Positions 45,335 to 53,601 of a DNA stretch of 64,000 bases are shown piece after piece. Position 1 is the stretch's first letter, and every line of letters begins with the position of its first letter. This DNA is from Paraescarpia echinospica (lineage: Eukaryota > Annelida > Polychaeta > Sabellida > Siboglinidae). A model generated the notes under the pieces. That model ran no database searches, was not told the DNA's origin, and saw only the letters and a program-made list of their open reading frames with translations. The stretch covers positions 30,087,750-30,151,749 of the forward strand of contig CM034539.1 of the NCBI GenBank assembly GCA_020002185.1. The letters are read 5' to 3'. Both the position numbers and the translations under genes were made by a program.

Positions 45335-47062
45335 TTAGATTTCCTTGACATACTGCCGGCTAAGAAAGTCTGCTCCTACATTCTCCATTCCAGGAATAGC
45401 TTCTATCCGAAACCTGTAACGTTGAAGTTTCAAGGCCCATCGAATTAACTTGGGATTTGATAATCGGGCCGTATGGAGGAAAACTAACGGTTGATGATCC
45501 GTTTGAAGTACAAACGATCGACCGTACAACCTTGTGAAATTCTCGAGAGCCTCCTGCTTCAGTGTTTCTACCTGGTGTACCAACTCTGAGACTTGCTCCT
45601 CTATACTCAGTTTCTGCGAGTTCAGTGTTGCAGCCTTGCACCTGGTTTGTGCGACATGGCGGTCGAGATATTCCTTGTCCAGTGTCAATGACAGGACAGT
45701 CTCGCCGACTTTCTTGCGCTTCCTGTAGTTGGCTGTCACCAGCTGAATACGACTCTCTTCTATTTTCTGAAACTGCTGTTTCAGCTGTTTGAAGTTTGTG
45801 CTCACTTTCACTCTCTCTTTCTTCAGTCTGTCATAGACAGTTTGAGGAACACTTTCCTCTTTCTCTGCCTTCAGTCTGTCGTAGACGGTTTGAGGAATAC
45901 TTTCCTCTTTCTCTGCCTTCAGTCTGTCGTAGACGGTTTGAGGAACACTTTCCTCTTTCTCTGCCTTCAGTCTGTCGTAGACGGTTTGAGGAACACTTTC
46001 CTCTTTCTCTGCCTTCAGTTGGCCATTCTCCTTTGAGAGCTGGGAGACTTGAGACTGCAGTAGAGCGTTGTCTCGCTGCACTGTCTCCAGTCTCTCTGTC
46101 ACATCTTCCACGGACTTCAACAGTCTCTCTTTCTCCATCGTAACATTCGTTTTCTCCTGCAGGAGGCACTGGTGGTCTTCCTGCAGCTTGCCAAGTCTCT
46201 CAGCTGTACTAGTCAGTTTCTCACCCTGTTCTTTCCGACGCTGAAATTGTCTGTGTAACAGACCCCTCTTCATAGAGTGGTATCTCGATCTTGAGTTTTC
46301 ATCTCGAGGACTCTTAGCTTTGGCAAAACATGCCTTCAAAGTGGGATCCTCCTTTCCTCCTTGGGTACTGGCGTGTACACCTATCACATTGCCAATGATC
46401 ACATCACAAATGGGATTGTCAACACAGAGTACCTCGGTTTCACCGGTAAACACTGGTGACTCTATGTAGCACCGGGCTACGGGGACTGATATGGTTGAAC
46501 GGTCTAGCATGACAAGGATCTTCTTATGTTTAGTTAATTGATCTGGATTAACTAGATCTCTCTTAACTACAATCCCACTACATCCTGTGTCTCTTAGAAC
46601 CTCAACTGGTTTCTCGTTCAGTCTGCCACGCATCACTGGTAAGTCACAGTAGGCGTGATTACCCACACATCCTACAACTGAGAACTTACACCCACACTTC
46701 ATAGTTGCTTCATTGCTACAAAGGTGGTCAAACTTCTCGACTGCTATAAAACAACTGCCGGCCTCGTGTCGTGGACTCGGCTTCCCTGGGGAGAACTGGC
46801 GGGGTTTACCCGTGGGACAATTTACAGCCCTATGACCTGGTTGTGAACACAAGAAACATCTCATAGGCTCACGAGGGGGTATGGCGCTAAGTCTCTTATA
46901 TTCGGAGTACTTATCGGGGCGAAACAATGACTTTCCCTCTTCCTCTCGATCACCCCTAGAATGGGAGTTGTCGAGCGTGTCATTCTTTTTAGGCATTTCC
47001 TTAAGTCCTGCGGCCATACGTGACGCAGCATATACGTCCGCTAGTTCCTTCACTGCCTCCAT
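45335..47062 (-). CDS. Gypsy-type gag end, protease, coiled coil, RNase H tail
   Basis: A 575-codon open frame. Near the N-terminus is a CCHC zinc knuckle (CFLCSQPGHRAVNCP, ~residues 70-85). Next comes a retropepsin-like aspartic protease with RDTGCSGIVVKRDLV (~158-172) and IIGNVIG. From about residue 265 to 505 the protein is a long coiled coil rich in E, K, Q and L, containing four tandem copies of LKAEKEESVPQTVYDR. It ends with VLQTDHQPLVFL and GMENVGADFLSRQ, the RNase H end of Gypsy pol. The palm of RT, most of RNase H and all of integrase are missing, yet the frame is open. It would be non-autonomous. It overlaps the upstream gag frame by 13 bases. Confidence 0.8.
   Translation of the reverse strand: MEAVKELADVYAASRMAAGLKEMPKKNDTLDNSHSRGDREEEGKSLFRPDKYSEYKRLSAIPPREPMRCFLCSQPGHRAVNCPTGKPRQFSPGKPSPRHEAGSCFIAVEKFDHLCSNEATMKCGCKFSVVGCVGNHAYCDLPVMRGRLNEKPVEVLRDTGCSGIVVKRDLVNPDQLTKHKKILVMLDRSTISVPVARCYIESPVFTGETEVLCVDNPICDVIIGNVIGVHASTQGGKEDPTLKACFAKAKSPRDENSRSRYHSMKRGLLHRQFQRRKEQGEKLTSTAERLGKLQEDHQCLLQEKTNVTMEKERLLKSVEDVTERLETVQRDNALLQSQVSQLSKENGQLKAEKEESVPQTVYDRLKAEKEESVPQTVYDRLKAEKEESIPQTVYDRLKAEKEESVPQTVYDRLKKERVKVSTNFKQLKQQFQKIEESRIQLVTANYRKRKKVGETVLSLTLDKEYLDRHVAQTRCKAATLNSQKLSIEEQVSELVHQVETLKQEALENFTRLYGRSFVLQTDHQPLVFLHTARLSNPKLIRWALKLQRYRFRIEAIPGMENVGADFLSRQYVKEI
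45825..46017 (-). repeat. 48-bp in-frame tandem repeat, four copies
   Basis: Four copies of a 48-bp unit coding LKAEKEESVPQTVYDR (one with I for V) lie inside the coiled-coil part of the frame above. The period is 16 codons, so repeat number changes keep the frame. Confidence 0.9.
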
Positions 47063-47649
47063 GCTCGAGGGTGTACGTCCCTAATGAATACGGCTAACTC
47101 ACGAGGACATGAATATAAAAATTGCTCCCGCAAAAATAAGTCCTTCAATTCTCCATAGGATTCGTGGATTCCTGCTAATCTGATCCACTGGCTCAGGTTA
47201 TGGTCTAATTTACCAAGATACTGGGCTGCAGTCTCATCTATCCCCTGTTTACTCCTAAAAAATCTTCGCCGGTAATCTTCGGCAGTTAGCTGAAATTTAG
47301 CTGAGAGGGCCTGCTTAAGTTTATCATAATCTTGCATGTCATCTCTAGGAAGACGAGAATACACATCTAACGCGCGACTCGTTAGAAGACTGCTCAGTCC
47401 TAATGCGTAGTCCTCTCTATTCCACCCTGCGTTCTCAGCATAGCGCTCATAACGAGTCAAATAAGCATCGATATTATCGTCTGCTTCCCTAAACTCGGGG
47501 AGTTTGGGCATCTTCATTCCTAATCGGGAATTATCTAGGCTTCGATTAGACGCATCTAACCCCTCTGCCTTAACTTTCTCGGCTTCTATGTGTAATGTTG
47601 CCATCTCTTTCTCATGCAACATTTCTTCTAGCCTCATCTTACTCTCCAT
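47050..47649 (-). CDS. Gypsy-type gag, capsid part (frame cut by insertion)
   Basis: This minus-strand frame of 199 codons starts, as it stands, at MESKMRLEEMLHEKEM. It contains MPKLPEFREADDNIDAYLTR, SLLTSRALDVYSRLP, LSAKFQLTAEDYRRRF and FLREQFLYSCPRELAVF, a capsid/SCAN-like arrangement found in Gypsy gag. Upstream codons are in frame up to TSD TACGCT at 47,661, where the palindromic element begins; the N-terminal piece of gag is at 59,105-59,255. It ends in a stop 13 bases into the next frame, which holds the rest of gag. Because the break is inside gag, a one-base indel is more likely than programmed frameshifting. Confidence 0.8.
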   Translation of the reverse strand: MESKMRLEEMLHEKEMATLHIEAEKVKAEGLDASNRSLDNSRLGMKMPKLPEFREADDNIDAYLTRYERYAENAGWNREDYALGLSSLLTSRALDVYSRLPRDDMQDYDKLKQALSAKFQLTAEDYRRRFFRSKQGIDETAAQYLGKLDHNLSQWIRLAGIHESYGELKDLFLREQFLYSCPRELAVFIRDVHPRAWRQ

Positions 47650-47660
47650 CTCCTCCTTGG

Positions 47661-47666
47661 TACGCT
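47661..47666. repeat. target site duplication TACGCT, left
   Basis: Six bases, repeated at 59,105-59,110 on the other side of the palindromic element. Keeping one copy re-joins the gag codons in phase. Confidence 0.85.
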
Positions 47667-47734
47667 AGTAGTAAAGGAGGTTAAGTACGCCGGACGGTGT
47701 CGCGTCGCGCAGCAAAAGCAAAAGTACCCGGATG

Positions 47735-47845
47735 TAGGTCAAGTACCCGGATGTAGGTCAAGGTCAAAGGTCAATGTCAGGTACTCGGATGTAGGTCAAG
47801 GTCAAATGTCACGTGACCCGGATGTAGGTCAAGGTCACGTGGCGC
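47735..47845 (+). promoter_or_regulatory. terminal CCGGATGTAGGTCAAGGTCA repeats, left
   Basis: Four to five units of CCCGGATGTAGGTCAAG occur with extensions to TCAAGGTCA. At 47,755-47,773 the string AGGTCAAGGTCAAAGGTCA contains an AGGTCA-A-AGGTCA direct repeat. TCAAGGTCA and AGGTCA direct repeats are the known binding words of ERR/SF1-type and DR1 nuclear receptors. Binding is inferred. Confidence 0.6.
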
Positions 47846-47869
47846 CCCTACCGGAATTTCCCGGAACTA

Positions 47870-48195
47870 ACATAGCGCCCCCTGACGGATAGTTGGTGAA
47901 CTAAAATTATTTTCCGCCGATACCAAAATAGCGCCCCCTGGCGGATAGTTGGTGAATTAAAATAGCTCCCCTGACAGATAGTTGGTGAACTAAATATTTC
48001 CCGCAAAAACCAAAATAGCGCCCCCTGGCGGATAGTTGGTGAACTAAAATTATTTCCCGCCAAAACTGAAAAAGCGCCCCTGTCGGATAGTTGGTGAATT
48101 AAAATAGCTCCCCTGGCGGATAGTTGGTTAACTATAACAGCGCCACCTAGCGGATAGATAATGAACTAAATCCGCGCCACTTAGCGGAATTTTTT
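47870..48195 (-). promoter_or_regulatory. CTCF-like / E2F-like motif array, left
   Basis: About eight units of 40-60 bp. Most contain AGCGCCCCCTGGCGGATA or a variant (47,874; 47,932; 48,016 are the best), which is the reverse complement of a CCGCCAGGGGGCGCT word differing by one base from the vertebrate CTCF core CCACCAGGGGGCGCT. Between them lie TTTCCCGCCAAAA-type words, the classical E2F site. Units are joined by AGTTGGTGAACTAAAAT. Protein binding is inferred. Confidence 0.65.
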
Positions 48196-48444
48196 TGGAA
48201 CTAAAATAGGTTGACCCCCCCGCGGCGCCCCCATCGGTATTTTTCGGGACTAATTATACAAGTGGTGCCATCTTGTGGACAAGTTGTGAAGTAAATGTAG
48301 GAGTACTGCAAATATTCGTGTCTCTTGCACGCTTGCGTGCAATAGAGCCCCCTGACGGATACATCACGAACTACAAACATCATCCCCTAGTGGACAAATG
48401 TTCGTTCGGCACGACCACGTGACCTTTATGTTCTGTCGAACTGT

Positions 48445-48452
48445 TATAAAAG
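48445..48452 (+). promoter_or_regulatory. TATA box of left zinc-finger gene
   Basis: TATAAAAG lies 46 bases before the likely start ATG (48,498), leaving room for a transcription start near 48,475-48,480 and a ~20-base leader. The same box is present in the right arm at about 58,300-58,307 (minus strand). Confidence 0.6.
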
Positions 48453-48497
48453 ACCTGCGTCTGTTTTTTGTGGTCATTATATCTTACATTTTGGAAG

Positions 48498-48821
48498 ATG
48501 AACAACATGACTAGTGATGACGTCCGACAAGGGATTTTGCTACCAAAGGCGCAGCCTTCTCCGGCTACGGGACCACTCGACCTCTCGACCCCAACAATCA
48601 ACCTGACATCGTCACCTCCGACGAAGCGTCAGAAGCTGTTGTCTCGTTATACTTGCTGTATGTGTGGCAGTACCTTCAAGTATAAAGGGAATCGGTCCGC
48701 TCATGTGAAGCAGGGCTGCTGTCAAAGGAAGCAAGATAAACAGCGGCGACGTAAAGAACAACTTGAACAACAGCTTGAAGAACAACTTGAAGAGATAACA
48801 GTAAGCTTAAATTTTTCATAG
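48498..48821 (+). CDS. C2HC-type zinc-finger protein, left-arm copy (exon 1)
   Basis: From ATG 48,498 (MNNMTSDDVRQGILLPKAQP), chosen because it follows the TATA box at a normal distance; an in-frame ATG 10 codons upstream would overlap the expected leader. After a Pro/Ser/Thr-rich stretch with LDLSTPT comes a basic KRQKLLSRY and a single finger YTCCMCGSTFKYKGNRSAHV, then KQGCC (C-x2-C, H, C). A basic run QDKQRRRKEQ and a Q/E/L coiled coil follow. A GTAAGC donor at 48,801 would end the exon after codon 101; reading through gives a stop at 48,821. A DNA- or RNA-binding role is inferred. No homologue is recognised. Confidence 0.6.
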   Translation: MNNMTSDDVRQGILLPKAQPSPATGPLDLSTPTINLTSSPPTKRQKLLSRYTCCMCGSTFKYKGNRSAHVKQGCCQRKQDKQRRRKEQLEQQLEEQLEEITVSLNFS

Positions 48822-48940
48822 TGTTCAAATGGTATTCATGCTATTTTGTTAGAACATTTTCAAAAGACCATAATATTATATTTTTTCTTATACATATCAG
48901 GTGAACATTCATTTCTAAGCTCATCTCGTTACTGTTTCAG

Positions 48941-49166
48941 CGACAAGAAAAGGCATCCTCAAATCACACATCACGTCCATGAACTCAGACCAATTAGATG
49001 GTGAAAGACTGTTTGAGTGTTTTTGTTAGACGCAGGTGTGAAACTATCCGACGTGACAGTCAAACATTTATGTAATATCAATACTTGGTTGCAAGAATCC
49101 GTTTCGAAACAGTGGCGAAGCACTATGAAACATATGGTTCTTGCAGTTATGGAGCGTGACATGTAA
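48941..49166 (+). CDS. possible exon 2 of the left zinc-finger gene
   Basis: A strong acceptor CTGTTTCAG precedes 48,941. The region reads well as RKGILKSHITSMNSDQLDGE and, after a one-base shift at a T-run near 49,020, as LLDAGVKLSDVTVKHLCNIN and SKQWRSTMKHMVLAVMERDM, with TAA at 49,164-49,166. AATAAA follows at 49,187. However, joining at phase 0 to exon 1 gives only 13 codons before a stop, so the true splice or an inactivating shift is unresolved. The same layout and the same shift occur in the right arm. Confidence 0.4.
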
Positions 49167-49186
49167 ATACGTTTGTGTTGTTCACG

Positions 49187-49192
49187 AATAAA
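49187..49192 (+). terminator. AATAAA polyadenylation signal, left
   Basis: It lies 21 bases after the stop at 49,166. The mirror copy (TTTATT on the plus strand) is at 57,440-57,445. Confidence 0.5.
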
Positions 49193-49275
49193 CTGTGCAA
49201 ACCTCATCTTGCGGCTTTTTTCGTGTCTTACACTTCACAAGTAAAGGTACTCGTCTAAGTCCCGATTAACAAATC

Positions 49276-49350
49276 ACTCAAATCACTCACTCACTCACTC
49301 ACTCACTCACTCACTCACTCACTCACTCACTCACTCACTCACTCACTCAG
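49276..49350. repeat. (ACTC)n microsatellite
   Basis: About 18 uninterrupted ACTC units in the left arm only. Confidence 0.95.
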
Positions 49351-49495
49351 CTTTGACCAACACGTGTCACGAATTGGACTTAGACCAACACGTGTCACGA
49401 ATTGAACTCAGACCAACTAGTTGCACTAACGAAACACTATGCTTTGACCAACACGTGTCACGAAAATGTGCAAACCTTATCTTGTGTCTTTACTT

Positions 49496-49936
<441 letters not shown>

Positions 49937-50099
49937 CTACTCCATCGTCGACACACTTCCGCGAATGTTAGAACTGTAGAGTCAGCCATTACAATCACAT
50001 GACTTGAGGTGTGACGGAACTTCTAGCGTAGCGCTTCATGTTTATAAATACGCGGGTAACCAATTCACTAGTCGGAACTTATACTACACAACACACGAC

Positions 50100-50610
50100 A
50101 CGAATCGAACTCAGATCAACTAGTTGCGCAAACGAAACAGAAACTTAACCGATTACACTGCACGAATTGAACTCAGACCAACTAGTTGGACAAACGAAAC
50201 ACTATTCTTTGACCAACACATGTCACAAATTGAACTCAGATCAACTAGTCACACAAACGAAACACTAAGCTTTGACCAACACGCTGAACGAATCGAACAT
50301 TGAACTCAGACCAACTAGTTGTGCAAACGACACACTATGCTTTGACCAACACGTGTCACGAATTGGACTTAGATCAACTATTTGTACAAACGAAACACTA
50401 TGCTTTGACCAACACGTGTCACGAATTGGACTTAGATCAACTAGTTGGACAAACGAAACACTATGCTTTGACCAACACGTGTCACGAATTGAACCCAGAC
50501 CAACTAGTTGCACTAACGAAACACTATGCTTTGACCAACACGTGTCACGAAAACGAAACACTATGCTTTGACCAACACGTGTCACGAATTGAACTTAGAT
50601 CAACTAGGCA
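50100..50610. repeat. 63-bp repeats with CACGTG, left arm
   Basis: Units of 63 bp (starts at 50,344, 50,407 and onward) carry GACCAACACGTGTCACGAAT and AACTAGTTGNACNAACGAAA. One or two further units occur at 49,352-49,470 and 51,410-51,490. Each has a CACGTG E-box palindrome. The period is 21 codons, which keeps spurious frames open. Confidence 0.85.
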
Positions 50611-51400
50611 CATCACACGAGACTATGACCGAGATATGTCACGAGACTTCGGATGCACGTCACACGAGAGTACCGACGAGACAAGAGACGAAACTATGAC
50701 CGATATATGTCACGAGACTACGGATGGCACATCACACGAGACTACGGATGACACATCACACGAGATTACGGACGAGATATCACACGAGAATACCGTCGAG
50801 ACAAGAGACGAGACTATGGCCGAGATATGTCACGAGATTACGGATGACACATCACACGAGACTACGGATGACACATCACACGAGAGTACCGACGAGACAA
50901 GAGACGAGACTATGACCGAGATATGTCACGAGACTACGGATGACACGAGACTACGGATGACACGTCACACGAGAGTACCGACGAGACAAGAGACGAGACT
51001 ATGACCGAGATATGTCACGAGACTACGGATGACACATTACACGAGACTACGGATGACACGTCACACGAGAGTACCGACGAGACAAGAGACGAAACTATGA
51101 CCGAGATATGTCACGAGACTACGGATGCCACATCACACGAGACTACGGATGACACGTCACACGAGAGTACCGACGAGACAAGAGACGAGACTATGACCGA
51201 GATATGTCACGAGACTACGGATGACACATCACACAAGAGTACCGACGAGACAAGAGACGAGACTATGACCGAGATATGTCACGAGACTACGGATGACACG
51301 TCACACAAGAGTACCGACGAGACAAGAGACGAGACTATGACCGAGATATGTCACGAGACTACGGATGACACAGCACACGAGAGTACCGACGAGACACGAG
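50610..51400 (+). repeat. 24-bp octapeptide-frame repeats, left arm block 1
   Basis: Built from three related 24-bp words (CACGAGACTACGGATGACAC.., CACGAGAGTACCGACGAGAC.., GACGAGACTATGACCGAGAT..), each eight codons: HETTDDTS, HESTDETR, DETMTEIC. They alternate for about 800 bp with very few stops in this frame. Whether they are translated is unknown; the 24-bp period alone keeps frames open. Confidence 0.8.
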
Positions 51401-51504
51401 TTGTACAAACGAAACACTATGCTTTGACCAACACGTGTCACGAATTGAACTTAGATCAACTAGTTGGACAAACGAAACACTAATCTTAACGTGTTATCGC
51501 GTCA

Positions 51505-51775
51505 AATCCTTCTTTTTTTCAGGAAAATAGACGTGTTATTGCATCAATTCCTTCCTTTTTCAGGAAAATAGACGTGTTATCGCGTGAGATTTGCTTCAAA
51601 AGGAAGCAAAGCAAAGCAAATAGACGTGTTATCGCGTGAGATTTGCTTCAAAAGGAAGCAAAGCAAAGCAAATAGACGTGTTATCGCGTGAGATTTGCTT
51701 CAAAAGGAAGCAAAGCAAAGCAAATAGACGTGTTATCGCGTGAGATTTGCTTCAAAAGGAAGCAAAGCAAAGCCA
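51505..51775. repeat. 52-bp tandem repeat, left arm
   Basis: Four full units at 52-bp spacing plus two partial ones, each with TAGACGTGTTATCGCGTGAG and GCTTCAAAAGGAAGC. The latter can form a short hairpin. Confidence 0.9.
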
Positions 51776-52020
51776 CTCACTCACCCTTCGTGGCTGTTCA
51801 CTCACTCACTCACTCACTCACTCACCCTTCGTGTCTGTTCACTCACTCACTCACTCACTCACTCACTCACCCTTCGTGTCTGTTCACTCACTCACTCACT
51901 CACTCACCCTTCGTATCTGTTCACTCACTCACTCACTCACTCACCCTTCGTATCTGTTCACTCACTCACTCACTCACTCACCCTTTGTGTCTGTTCACGC
52001 AGTCACTCACTCACGCACTC
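51776..52020. repeat. (ACTC)n with CCCTTCGTGTCTGTTC spacers, left arm
   Basis: ACTC runs are separated five to six times by CCTTCGTGTCTGTTC-type words. The mirror is at 55,275-55,455, with fewer spacers. Confidence 0.9.
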
Positions 52021-52049
52021 ATTACACTATGCTTTGACCAACACGCTGC

Positions 52050-52510
52050 ACAAACATCACACGAGAGTACCGACGAGACAAGAGACGAGACTATGACCGA
52101 GATATATCACGAGACTACGGATGTCACATCACACGAGACTACGGATGACACATCACACGAGAGTACCGACGAGATATCACACGAGAATACCGTCGAGACA
52201 AGAGACGAGACTATGGCCGAGATATGTCACGAGATTACGGATGACACATCACACGAGAGTACCGACGAGACAAGAGACGAGACAATGTCCGAGATATGTC
52301 ACGAGACTATGACCGAGATATGTCACGAGACTATGGCCGAGATATGTCACGAGACTATGATCGAGACTACGGATGACACATCACACGAGAGTACGGACGA
52401 GACAAGAGATATGCTACGAGACTACGGATGACACATCACACGAGACTACGGATGTCACATCACACGAGAGTACGGACGAGACAAGAGATACGCCACGAGA
52501 CATTCAAAGA
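52050..52510 (+). repeat. 24-bp octapeptide-frame repeats, left arm block 2
   Basis: Same 24-bp words as block 1, lying inside the 52-bp and CTCA arrays. Mirrored at about 54,655-55,250. Confidence 0.8.
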
Positions 52511-52619
52511 GGTCACCATCATGGTTTCCGACGCCACTCAACGAACACCAATGTAATTAGTCAGAGTATAGCCATCTATCGAACTTGATAGTTCTCTATT
52601 CGTTGACACACATATTCGT

Positions 52620-53558
52620 TGAGAATAGCGGAAGCGTAGAGGCCGCCATGTCAGGTCGCCATGACATTCAAATAACTTCCGGTACTACGTTACTTCCGGC
52701 GTAGCGTCCCTAGTGGAGGCCGCCATGACAGTCAAGTGACTTCCGGTACCACGTCACTTCCGGCGTAGAGACACCTAGTGGATAATCGGAGTACCACGTC
52801 ACACACGACCATAGCAAGCGAATTTGAAAACTGCTACGATCGAAAACGACTATGTCAATAATATGTAAAGACAACCACCTGACAGGACTTCATTCAATGA
52901 GGTGCCAAACATCACATACCTTCATGGCAAGAGACGATCAACTGTTCGGATTCACGTCCAACGAAGCGACCATAGGACTCGTATGAGGTATCGCTTCTTT
53001 TAATATAAAACATATGTATATGAAGCAGCCGTCTTTTCAACGTAACAATTCCATATTTTCAAATAGTGCGAGCGACCAGATACGATACGGCCTTCTCGAG
53101 AGTCGAAAATGGAAAGACCAGAATCGTCGGAAGCACGGTATATACACTAGTTTTCGTCGTGATCTCATTTGCATAATCAATCAGACCGAACGTACATCAC
53201 GTGACTTCCCTTAACACAAAAACTGTGCACGTTCATGAGACAGGCGACATCTGATGGCCCCAACGGATAGCAATGTAACTACTCAGAATAACGCCAACTA
53301 CCGGCCATGATAGATCTCTATTCGTTGACACACTTCCGGGAATACCGGAAGCGTAGAGGCCGCCATGACAGTCAAGTAACTTCCGGTGCGACGTCACTTC
53401 CGACGTGTCGTCCCTAGTAGAGGCTGCCATGACAGTCAAGTAACTTCCGGTACGACGTCACTTCCGGTGTAGCGCCCCCTAGCGGATAATCGGAGTACTA
53501 CGTCACATTGTGGCGCCATCTAGCGGTTAAAAATATATAATTAGGTTAGCTAGAGAAA
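52620..53558. other. inner unique segment, left arm
   Basis: Not tandemly repeated. It has several CACGTCACTTCCGG / ACTTCCGGTAC words (ETS-like GGAA cores with CG) at 52,673-52,770 and 53,374-53,470. On the minus strand, reading outward, it has ATGCAAAT (complement at 53,167-53,174), GTATATACCG about 35 bases on, and then a 66-codon frame on the opposite (plus) strand (53,014-53,214). Function is unknown. Confidence 0.5.
53166..53174 (-). promoter_or_regulatory. octamer ATGCAAAT plus TATATA, left
   Basis: ATTTGCAT on the plus strand, followed outward (minus strand) by a TATATA box. The same pair is in the right arm at 53,987-54,022. The POU-octamer and TATA pairing resembles histone or small-RNA promoters; use is inferred. 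Confidence 0.4.
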
Positions 53559-53601
53559 AAAAGTTGGGGTTTACCTCGCCAAAATGTATACAACAACCAC
53601 C
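53559..53601. other. palindrome central spacer
   Basis: A 43-bp unpaired centre containing TTGGGGTTTACCTCGCCAAA. It has no visible symmetry of its own. Confidence 0.85.

Noticed and set aside
45796..46169. Open frames opposite the Gypsy coiled coil (Ser/Leu/Pro-rich repeats)
   Set aside because: They are antisense shadows of the 48-bp in-frame repeat. The minus frame carries the recognisable motifs.
48971..49207. 78-codon minus-strand frame in the left arm, mirrored at 57,425-57,661
   Set aside because: It is antisense to the more coding-like second segment of the zinc-finger gene and lacks any motif.
51688..52431. 247-codon frame with Thr-His-Ser-Leu repeats
   Set aside because: It results from CTCA microsatellite and 24-bp repeats running together; the CTCA part cannot be argued as protein.
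53014..53214. 66-codon frame near the palindrome centre, mirrored at 53,946-54,146
   Set aside because: It is short and motif-free, and lies opposite a promoter-like octamer/TATA pair. Conservation between arms is explained by the palindrome itself.
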